A stretch of DNA of 64,000 nucleotides, from contig NZ_VKKS01000001.1 of the NCBI RefSeq assembly GCF_019402645.1, forward strand, positions 3,443,207 through 3,507,206. The letters are read 5' to 3'. Made by a program: the position numbers and the translations under genes. Below the pieces are notes generated by a model. That model had not been told where the DNA came from. It saw nothing but the letters and a program-made list of their open reading frames with translations, and did not search any database. Positions within the stretch are counted from its first letter, which is position 1, and every line of letters begins with the position of its first letter. Source of the stretch: Morganella morganii. GTDB taxonomy: Bacteria; Pseudomonadota; Gammaproteobacteria; Enterobacterales; Enterobacteriaceae. Below, one piece after another: positions 1 to 7,564 of this stretch.

Positions 1-2593
1 CCGGATGAAGCGGGTTAGTACCGAGCGGGGTTTCAATCGGCTCATAGTGCTCAGGGAACGGCCCTTCCGCCATCTTATCGATAGCAAACAGGCGCCCCAT
101 ACCTTCCGGCTGCATGATAAACGGCCCGACATCCGAATCCGGCGCGGCGTTGCTGTAGTCCGGCACATCCATACCGATCCACTTGCTGCCGTTCCATTCC
201 AGAATCTGGCGTTTCGGATCCCACGGTTTACCCGCCGGGTCTGCAGAAGCACGGTTATAAATGACACGGCGGTTAAGCGGCCATGCCCATGCCCAGCCAA
301 GGGTGTTACCCAGCCCGGTCGGGTCAGCGTTATCACGGCGGGCCATCTGGTTACCCTGCGGTGTCCAGCTGCCGGCGAAAATCCAGCATCCGCTTGCCGT
401 GGTACCGTCGTCACGCAGCTGTGCGAAGGAGGTGAGCTGCTCGCCTTTCTTCACAATCACGTTGCCGTCAGCATCTTTCAGATCCACCAGCGCCAGACCG
501 TTACTCTCCTGCGCGACTTCTTCCGGCGTCGGATTATCGCGGTCGAAGTAATTCCAGGTCATGTTCAGCACCTGCTCAGGCACCTTACCGCCTTCCGCTT
601 CATACAGCTTGCGGACACGGTGGAAAATCCCGGAGAGGATTTCGCCGTCGCTGATAGCTTCGCCCGGGGCATCCGCACCTTTCCAGTGCCACTGTAACCA
701 GCGGGCGGAGTTAACGATAGAACCGTTCTCTTCCGCGAAACAGCAGGATGGCAGACGGAATACCGTGGTCTGAATCTGTGCCGGATCCACATCGTTCATC
801 TCGCCGTGATTCTGCCAGAAGTTGGATGTTTCCGTATTCAGCGGGTCAACGGTGATCAGAAACTTCAGTTTGGACAAAGCCTTAACCACTTTGTTTTTGT
901 TCGGGAATGAGGCTAACGGGTTAAAGCCCTGGCAGATATAGCCGTTGACTTCCCCTTTATCCATCATGTCGAAATAACGCAGAACATCGTAGCCTTTATC
1001 CCACTTCGGCAGCCAGTCAAAGCCCCAGTTATTCTCTTTCTGTGCTTTGTCGCCGTAGAACGTTTTCATCAGGCTGACAAAGAACTTCGGATAGTTGCCC
1101 CAGTAGTTTACCTGGCCCTGCACTGTTGGTTTCGGCGTGTTAGCGGCCAGATAACTTTCCAGTGATGTCTGTTGGTCAGACGGCAGCGTCAGGTAGCCCG
1201 GCAGACTCTGAGACAGCAGACCCAGGTCAGTTAAGCCCTGGATATTGGAGTGACCGCGCAGCGCATTCACGCCGCCGCCCAGCATCCCCATGTTACCCAG
1301 CAGCAGCTGGATCATCGCCATGGTACGGATGTTCTGTGCACCGACAGTGTGCTGTGTCCAGCCCAGTGCGTACAGGAATGAGGCAGTTTTATCTTTCACG
1401 CTGGTTTCGCCGATATATTCACAGACTTTCAGGAAGTCTTCTTTCGGCGTTCCGCAGATATTGGTCACCACATCCGGGGTATAACGGCTGACGTGTTCTT
1501 TCAGTAAATTCCAGACACAACGCGGATGCTGCAATGTGGTATCGCGTTTGGCGAAACCATTTTCATCCTGCTCGTAGTTCCAGGTTGTTTTATCGTACTG
1601 ACGTTTTTCCGCATCATAGCCGCTGAACAAACCATTATCGAACGTATAATCTTCACGTACGATCAGGCTGGCATTGGTGTACGCCTCAACATATTCACGG
1701 TTGATTTTTTCATTTTCCATCAGATATTTAATAACACCTGACAGGAACGCAATATCAGTACCGGAACGGATAGGCGTGTAGAAATCCGCCACAGCCGCAG
1801 TACGGGTAAAGCGCGGGTCAATCACGATCAGTTTGGCATTGTTATGAATTTTGGCTTCCATCGCCCAGCGGAACCCGACAGGGTGAGCTTCCGCAGCGTT
1901 TCCGCCCATCACAACAACAAGATTGGCATTTTTAATATCAACCCAGTGGTTGGTCATGGCACCGCGACCAAATGTCGGAGCAAGACTTGCTACCGTTGGT
2001 CCGTGTCAGACACGCGCCTGGTTATCCACGGCAAGCATGCCGAGGGCGCGGGAAAATTTCTGGGTGACAAATCCGGTTTCGTTACTGGCGGCAGACGCAC
2101 ATAACATCCCGGTGGTTAACCAGCGGTTGACGGTGACGCCATCGCTGTTCTTTTCAATAAAGTTAGTATCGCGGTCATCTTTGATCAGGCGGGCCATACG
2201 ATCAAACGCCTCATGCCACGAGATACGTTTCCACGCGTTAGTACCCGGCTCACGGACTTCAGGATACTTAAGACGGCTTTCGCTGTGGATAAAATCAATC
2301 AGACCTGCGCCTTTCGGGCACAGCGCGCCACGGTTTACCGGATGATCCGGATCCCCTTCAATGTGAAAAACGGATTCTTTGGCGTTTTTTGCCCCGTCAC
2401 CCAGACTGTACATTAACAGCCCGCAGCCGACGGAACAGTACGTGCAGGTATTACGGGTTTCACGTGCGCGCAAAAGCTTATACTGACGTGAACCGGCAAT
2501 AGCGACCGCCGGGGCAAACCCCAGAGCCGCTGCCGTTGTACCCGCCATACCGCCAGCGCAGATCTTAAAGAACTGCCTTCTGCTGACTTGCAT
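1..2593 (-). CDS. fdoG: Formate dehydrogenase-O alpha subunit (selenoprotein), 3' end outside window
   Basis: Catalytic molybdenum/selenocysteine subunit of membrane-bound respiratory formate dehydrogenase, which oxidises formate on the periplasmic side. The N-terminus has a twin-arginine signal (SRRQFFK at residues 4-10, then a hydrophobic stretch), followed by a CxxC-type 4Fe-4S cluster region (TCTYCSVGCG). Reading stops formally at an in-frame TGA at 2008-2006 (codon 196), but the same frame continues with HGPTVASL, as in E. coli FdnG/FdoG where residue 196 is selenocysteine. 864 codons are in the window; about 150 more are expected beyond position 1. The call fdoG rather than fdnG rests on the divergent neighbour fdhD, the arrangement known for fdoGHI. 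Start chosen at 2593 because it begins the Tat signal and is preceded by AAGGAGATC. Confidence 0.95.
1966..2008 (-). promoter_or_regulatory. Selenocysteine codon with downstream SECIS-type hairpin in fdoG
   Basis: The minus strand has TGA followed at once by CACGGACCAACGGTAGCAAG and then TCTTGC. GCAAG/CTTGC can pair around a small loop about 20 bases after the TGA, which is where bacterial SECIS hairpins that bind SelB sit. The encoded residues on both sides (Q-A-R-V before, H-G-P-T after) match the formate dehydrogenase family, so the TGA is recoded and not a nonsense mutation. Confidence 0.85.
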
Positions 2594-2760
2594 GGAGATC
2601 TCCTTATTACATTGCTCTTATGCCGCTGTAAAGTAAGCCACAGCGAACTTTCTTTTTTATCCGCACAGTGGTGCGTGCGATCAGGTTCATTGCCTGGTGG
2701 AATGGTGTAAACTTTTACCCATACTATTATTATGTATTATTAAGCGCAGGAATTCATCTG

Positions 2761-3591
2761 ATGGATGACATTTATTCCATAGAATTGTTACATAATTGCC
2801 TAATTCGCGGTGTGCATCTCACAAGCGTGCAACAAAAAAGCAAACCCGGGCATAATGAAAATGACTGGGTCGCGGAAGAGACGCCGGTAGCGCTGGTGTA
2901 CAACGGCATTTCACACGTGGTGATGATGGCCAGCCCGAAAAACCTGGATGATTTTGCTGTCGGTTTTTCGCTTTCCGAAGGCATTATTGAATCTGTTGCC
3001 GACATCCGCGGGATTGATATCACGGATGCCTGCCACGGCGGATTTGAAGTCCGCGTTGAATTATCGGCCCGTCGTTTTGCCGGACTGAAAGAACGCCGCC
3101 GCAATATGGCCGGGCGCACCGGCTGCGGTATTTGCGGCACCGAGCAGATCAGCGAAATTTTCCGTCCGGTTCCGCCTCTGGATTTCACGCAGACTTTTTC
3201 TCTCAGTCACCTCGATGAAGCACTCAGCCGGCTGCCGCAGGTGCAGGACATCGGAAAACTGACCGGCTGTACCCACGCTGCGGGCTGGATTTCCCCGCAG
3301 GGTGAATTACTGGGCGGTTGTGAAGATGTCGGACGCCATGTGGCATTGGATAAGCTGTTGGGTATGCGGGCAAAAGCACAGTGGACAGACGGTGCAGTGC
3401 TGGTGTCCAGCCGTGCCAGCTATGAGATGGTACAGAAAAGCGCGCAGTGTGGCGCGGAAATTCTGTTTGCGGTTTCCGCCCCGACCACACTGGCAATTGA
3501 AACCGCCAGACGCTGCCGCCTGACGCTGGCCGGGTTCTGTAAAAAAGGGCGGGCCGCAATCTATACCCACCCGGAACGGTTGATCCCCTGA
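2761..3591 (+). CDS. fdhD: Formate dehydrogenase accessory sulfurtransferase FdhD
   Basis: FdhD passes sulfur from IscS to the bis-MGD molybdenum cofactor of formate dehydrogenases and is needed for their activity. The start at 2761 ([10 protein letters not shown]) gives 276 residues, one fewer than E. coli FdhD, and has AGGA nine bases upstream; a longer reading from a GTG near 2668 has no support. Family hallmarks are the paired cysteines of GRTGCGICG (near residue 120, the sulfur-carrying CxxC), [22 protein letters not shown] and the [11 protein letters not shown] block. It is divergent from fdoG with a 167-base shared upstream region and meets the next gene tail to tail with no gap. Confidence 0.96.
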   Translation: MDDIYSIELLHNCLIRGVHLTSVQQKSKPGHNENDWVAEETPVALVYNGISHVVMMASPKNLDDFAVGFSLSEGIIESVADIRGIDITDACHGGFEVRVELSARRFAGLKERRRNMAGRTGCGICGTEQISEIFRPVPPLDFTQTFSLSHLDEALSRLPQVQDIGKLTGCTHAAGWISPQGELLGGCEDVGRHVALDKLLGMRAKAQWTDGAVLVSSRASYEMVQKSAQCGAEILFAVSAPTTLAIETARRCRLTLAGFCKKGRAAIYTHPERLIP

Positions 3592-4356
3592 CTATTCAGT
3601 CAGCGGATGATACATCCACAGATTCGGCTCATAATAAATGACCCGGTCACTGTCAGGATCGGCCTGAACCGGCACCAGCGCACCCGGCACAATGTACTGA
3701 CCGGCATGCGGAAAGGCCATTCCGGCCCATTCAGACCAGTTACCGGCAGATGACGTGATATTCATTGAACGCATCGCCGGTTTGATAATCTGTCCGCCCA
3801 GCCGGACATGTGTGCGGATCCACGGGTCAAAAGGCTCACCCTGCGGGGTCTGCCACTGACAATACTCCGCAAAATCCTGCAACGGATATTGTGCTTTGAG
3901 TACCGGACGCACCGGCACCACCACCCCTTTCAGCCCGGCTTGTACCACTGCAGCTTTCAGCGCGGTAATCAGCTGTGCGGGAATACCGCGCCCGCGGAAA
4001 TCCGGATCAACCGTTACCGCCAGCGCCGATACAAATGTCGGTTTCCGGGGATCGGTTGCCGCCAGCATCAGCACCGCATCCCGGCCCTCATCCGGCAAAT
4101 CGGTCAGCGGCACATCTTCCGGAAAATAAAACGGAATGGCATTCAGAAGCCCGACGACCTGCTCCTCTCCGGCAATGGTTGCAACCGCAACCTGCTGAAA
4201 AGGCAAATTTTCCTCAAGATAGAGTGTATCCCAGTACTGACCAGAAACCGGACCGGATAACATAAACAGTGGCCATTGTTCCGCAACCAGCGCTTCCGCA
4301 CTGTCCAGCAGTGATTCATGACACTGTGCAACACTGAGGATCCGGACTGACGACAT
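3592..4356 (-). CDS. GNAT-family N-acetyltransferase, substrate unknown
   Basis: 254 residues. The segment FVSALAVTVDPDFRGRGIPAQLI (around 110-132) has the RxxGxG/A acetyl-CoA pyrophosphate loop and the preceding beta-strand typical of motif A of GNAT acetyltransferases. The C-terminal half (GGQIIKPAMRSMNI, then WSEWAGM) is not a part I can assign. No signal peptide or membrane segment. Its stop codon directly abuts that of fdhD in convergent orientation, so the two genes share no spacer or evident terminator. The acceptor substrate cannot be read from the sequence. Confidence 0.75.
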   Translation of the reverse strand: MSSVRILSVAQCHESLLDSAEALVAEQWPLFMLSGPVSGQYWDTLYLEENLPFQQVAVATIAGEEQVVGLLNAIPFYFPEDVPLTDLPDEGRDAVLMLAATDPRKPTFVSALAVTVDPDFRGRGIPAQLITALKAAVVQAGLKGVVVPVRPVLKAQYPLQDFAEYCQWQTPQGEPFDPWIRTHVRLGGQIIKPAMRSMNITSSAGNWSEWAGMAFPHAGQYIVPGALVPVQADPDSDRVIYYEPNLWMYHPLTE

Positions 4357-4441
4357 ACGATTCTCCGCTTACATAACCTATTGCACATATATTAACGATT
4401 TTCAGGTAAAAATAATTAACGTTAGCTTTATATCTCCGGTC

Positions 4442-4882
4442 TTATCCCCGCCGGGAAAACCGGAATCCCTTCCCTGTCCGCTTTCCGTCTTTATCCAGAA
4501 TTTCATAATACTCTTCCGTCAGCACGGACTGCCCTTTATCCCAGCGTCCGGTATCTGACAGATTATCCGCCCGGTAAACATCCCCGACCACCCGGTACTG
4601 CCGCCCTTTATAACGGATATGCTTTGTTGCTCCCGGGGAAAACTGGCGGGTGACTTCGGTATACTCTCCGTTACCATCGCGCCGCAAACCGATCAGACGC
4701 AGCCCCTGTGTTGCAGGGTCATTATTGACTGCGCCGGGCACCGGCATATCAGGTGTCAGTGTAATGACCTGATAACGTTCAGAAAAATCACTTCTCCCGA
4801 TTTGCGGCCATGTGGCCATGGCCGCTCTGCCGGTCAGCATCAGCACAGTTAACAACAAAAATGCCAGAATTTGTTTCATCAT
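4442..4882 (-). CDS. Small secreted protein of unknown function
   Basis: 146 residues beginning with a clear Sec signal peptide (MMKQILAFLLLTVLMLTGRA, probable cleavage after AMA at about residue 23). The mature part has no cysteine or membrane helix and is rich in charged and polar residues, with GLRLIGLRRDGNGEYTEVTR and KGRQYRVVGDVY as likely beta-strand stretches. It is probably periplasmic. I do not recognise the family. It stands alone between the GNAT gene and the AT-rich region upstream of the hemophilin locus. Confidence 0.6.
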   Translation of the reverse strand: MMKQILAFLLLTVLMLTGRAAMATWPQIGRSDFSERYQVITLTPDMPVPGAVNNDPATQGLRLIGLRRDGNGEYTEVTRQFSPGATKHIRYKGRQYRVVGDVYRADNLSDTGRWDKGQSVLTEEYYEILDKDGKRTGKGFRFSRRG

Positions 4883-5322
4883 CGGATTATCTGTTCAGCC
4901 GGAAAATACCGGACAGTATGAAACATAAATACAAAATCAAACGCGATAACAGCCGTTAATTAAATGCATTATTATTGCTTTTAAAATTTATTGATTAATA
5001 AAAACAAAAAATAATCTGTCACTTTTTATGACACTTATAAATTAATAACCTGATTTACTGTGCAGAAAAACTCTGAATGTGCATCACATATTTTCATTCT
5101 TACATTTGAAATAAATTTGTCACAAAAAATAAAAAAGAGTGATTTTTTAATTCGTTACTTAATTAGCATTCTAATCAAATTATTCCCATCGCAACAAATG
5201 ATAATAATTCTCATTTACATGGTATTCATTCTCCTTTATCGTTTATTTGTCTTCCGGCAATAACACCGGAAAAAGGATTTAAGCTCATTAGACCATTCAT
5301 TTAATAATAAGGAGTTTGTTTT
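4883..5322. other. AT-rich gap upstream of the hemophilin-like gene
   Basis: 440 bases with no supported gene, much richer in A+T than the flanks (long runs such as 4970-5050). It contains the Fur-box-like site at 5197-5215, a small TTCCGG/CCGGAA hairpin near 5252-5271 and, just before the next gene, the ribosome-binding sequence AAGGAG. It presumably carries the iron-responsive promoter of the downstream locus. Confidence 0.6.
5197..5215 (+). promoter_or_regulatory. Fur-box-like operator
   Basis: AATGATAATAATTCTCATT is close to the 19-base Fur consensus GATAATGATAATCATTATC, with the same TGATAAT...CATT hexamer pattern. It lies about 110 bases before the hemophilin-like gene, which fits iron repression of a heme/iron uptake operon. 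Fur binding is inferred from the match only. Confidence 0.65.
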
Positions 5323-6102
5323 ATGAATACATTTAAAATGAAAACCCCGCTGGCTACCCTGGTGACTCTGTGTGCTGCTTTTTCGGCTGTGCAGGCTCAG
5401 GCTGATGCAGGTTATGGCAGTTCAGCAGAACCAACAACCGGCGGTAATATCATTGTTGGCGTAACAGAAGCATCCAGCGGACGAGGCCATCCGTCACCGG
5501 GCGGAGAACCGGGAATCGGTTATTCCGGCATGCACAGAGGAACCAAAGTCAGCTTTGCCGGATTACAAGGTCCAAACCGTGCAGTACCAAACGATAAAGG
5601 TGTCTCTGTTATCACCTCCGTTCCGCAGTCACACCGCAATATGGGCTCTTTTAACTTTGCCAAAATAGCGGATGCCGATATCTACTACGGTGAATGGGTT
5701 TCCGGTACGGATTTCAGCGATGATTCCCATATGGTGTATTACGCAGGGAAAGATATCACCGGCACCATGCCATCTGAAGGTACTGCGCAGTACAGCATTA
5801 AAGGACTCAGCCAGTACAGCAGTGGTGAACAGATCAGCGGTACATTCAGCACAGATTTTGATGCCAATACCTTCACCGGCTCTCTCAGCTCAACCGAGCT
5901 CAGCTACAGCCTGAACGGAACTATCAGTGGCTCAGCCTTTGGTGGTACCGCATCTGTCAGCACTACGGGTACCGATATCACAACCGTCAGCGGGACAACC
6001 AACGGGCATTTCTTCGGTGATAATGCACAACAAGTTGCCGGTTATGCCGAATTCAGCAGTGATAAAGCGAAAAATATTGCGTTCGGCGGAACCAAATCTT
6101 AA
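5323..6102 (+). CDS. hphA: Hemophilin-like secreted heme-binding protein (Slam-dependent)
   Basis: 259 residues with a cleavable Sec signal peptide (about residues 1-27, ending AVQAQA-DAG). No lipobox: the only nearby cysteine is preceded by leucine, so the protein should be soluble and released instead of lipidated. The last 100 residues have the TbpB/hemophilin-type eight-strand barrel signature, with repeated short beta-strands (ISGTFSTDFDANTFTGSL) and the terminal motif GHFFGDNAQQVAGYAEF. Proteins of this type are carried across the outer membrane by a Slam protein and deliver heme to a TonB-dependent receptor; both partners follow directly downstream. Strong AAGGAG ribosome site before the ATG. 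The exact ligand (heme, hemoglobin or another) is inferred from the context. Confidence 0.82.
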   Translation: MNTFKMKTPLATLVTLCAAFSAVQAQADAGYGSSAEPTTGGNIIVGVTEASSGRGHPSPGGEPGIGYSGMHRGTKVSFAGLQGPNRAVPNDKGVSVITSVPQSHRNMGSFNFAKIADADIYYGEWVSGTDFSDDSHMVYYAGKDITGTMPSEGTAQYSIKGLSQYSSGEQISGTFSTDFDANTFTGSLSSTELSYSLNGTISGSAFGGTASVSTTGTDITTVSGTTNGHFFGDNAQQVAGYAEFSSDKAKNIAFGGTKS

Positions 6103-6122
6103 TTCATTATTGATCTAATTCA

Positions 6123-6149
6123 ATCAGGAACAGACTCTCTGTTCCTGAT
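6123..6149 (+). promoter_or_regulatory. Strong hairpin between hemophilin and Slam genes
   Basis: A perfect 12-base stem (ATCAGGAACAGA paired with TCTGTTCCTGAT) with a 3-base loop lies 20 bases after the hphA stop. There is no T-run, so it is more likely a transcript-stabilising or partial-attenuation hairpin than a full terminator. It would favour high expression of the secreted substrate over the membrane proteins behind it. Confidence 0.6.
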
Positions 6150-6166
6150 GTTTACCGGATATAATT

Positions 6167-7524
6167 ATGTTGTTGCAGATAAAATTAATTTACGGATTTA
6201 TTCTTTTTTTATTATCACTTACTTTTTCATTACCTGTATCTGCGACTATACAAAAACTTAATCATTCAGAAAGAAATGATACCGCACAAAATTTATATCT
6301 CTCACTAAAAAAAAATAACCTTAAAGAGATTTATCATTATTTATCCGTTTATCAACAGGAACATCAGGCTGACCCGTTACTGATTATATTCAGTCAGGCA
6401 AAACTGGCCTATTTAAATCGGCGCCCGGGTGTTGCTATCCGGTTATATAACTCCATCCTGCAACAAAAACCCCATTTTTTTGCTGCACAGCTGGAACTGG
6501 CCCGCAGCTACCGCGCAGATCGCCAGGTCGGGAACGCATTGTCTTTATTCCGGGAACTGAGTCAGCGCCTGCCGGTGACATCCCCTCATTATCCGGAAAT
6601 CTCCCGCACGATTACTGAACTCACACGTGTACTCGGCTGGTCATTAATGCTCAGCGCAGGCAGCCATTACACTGATAACTATTATCAGACACCACTGCCG
6701 AAAACATACTGTCTGCACTACAATCCCGATGGTTCCTGTTATGCCAGCCTTATCCCGCAAATACCCCACGCCGTATTGCAATGGCGCAGCGACTGGGATT
6801 TACGCAGACTAACACCGCTGTCCGGCTCTCATTTTCTGACTCAGCACTACCGGATGTCCACACGGTATGACGCCGCAAATAAGGTACCCAATACCGTAAC
6901 GCTGACCGCCAGAACAGGCTATCACTATCAGGATCGCCATACCTTATGGCAACTGACACCGCTGCTGGAACAGCATTTTTCCGCCGGACGCCACTTTTCT
7001 TCAGCTTACGGCTTACAAACTTATCTGAATCAGCAACTCAGCCCGGACTGGTCACTGGGCGGACTGGCGGCACTGAGGCTGCACCGGTATCAGCCATATC
7101 TGGATTCACATAACGGCACAGAATACCAGCTGATGCCGCAGATAACCTGGCGCCCGCATTCAGCGGCCACACTGTATTTACAGGCAGAAACCACTGTCCA
7201 CAAAAAAAATGACCCCTATAAACATTACCGGACGACAGCCCTGCATACCGGGCTGACCTATCTGTGGCACCCTTTTGTGTCTCAGTCTGTTCATGCCGTT
7301 TACAGCCGTAAACGCTATCACTATACACATCCGCTACATCGCCAGGCCAGGCCAGGGAGGATCATACCCGACAGTACAGTACAACACTTGCGCTCTACCC
7401 GCCGTCATTCGCACAAATTTCACCTCAGCTTTCACTGATTCACACCCGCAACCACAGTTCTGTTCCGTGGCTTTATACCTACCGGCAAACCGAAATCATG
7501 CTGCGTTTTGAACGGTTATTTTAA
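6167..7524 (+). pseudogene. hsmA: Slam / type XI secretion outer-membrane translocator, frameshifted near the C-terminus
   Basis: Slam proteins (DUF560) move hemophilins and surface lipoproteins across the outer membrane. Order here: signal peptide (1-27, ending LPVSA), a periplasmic helical TPR-like domain (about 40-165, containing RPGVAIRLYNSILQQKPHFFAAQLELA), then a beta-barrel starting near WSLMLSAGSHYTDNYY. As sequenced, the frame ends at 7438 after 423 codons, with a nonsense tail from about residue 395. The frame ending at 7522-7524 encodes the expected barrel end (HSSVPWLYTYRQTEIMLRFE, then RLF with terminal aromatic). The switch falls on three tandem CCAGG units at 7342-7356; removing one unit joins the frames into a 450-residue protein. 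Without the last strands the barrel probably cannot insert. It may be a true mutation, a switchable tract or a sequence error. Confidence 0.85.
7342..7356 (+). repeat. Three tandem CCAGG pentamers at the Slam frameshift
   Basis: CCAGG is repeated three times in a row inside the Slam reading frame. Two copies would give R-Q-A-R-E-D-H-T-R-Q and a full-length barrel; three copies give R-Q-A-R-P-G-R-I and early termination. A 5-base unit changes the frame at every gain or loss. Each unit is also a CCWGG Dcm-type site. Confidence 0.9.
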
Positions 7525-7564
7525 CCCTTTCTGATTACTTATTTTTTATCATCCGGGAATCGTT

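Noticed and set aside
2006..2008. In-frame TGA read as a nonsense mutation in fdoG
   Set aside because: The frame continues with conserved formate dehydrogenase sequence and has a SECIS-type hairpin; position 196 is selenocysteine in the family.
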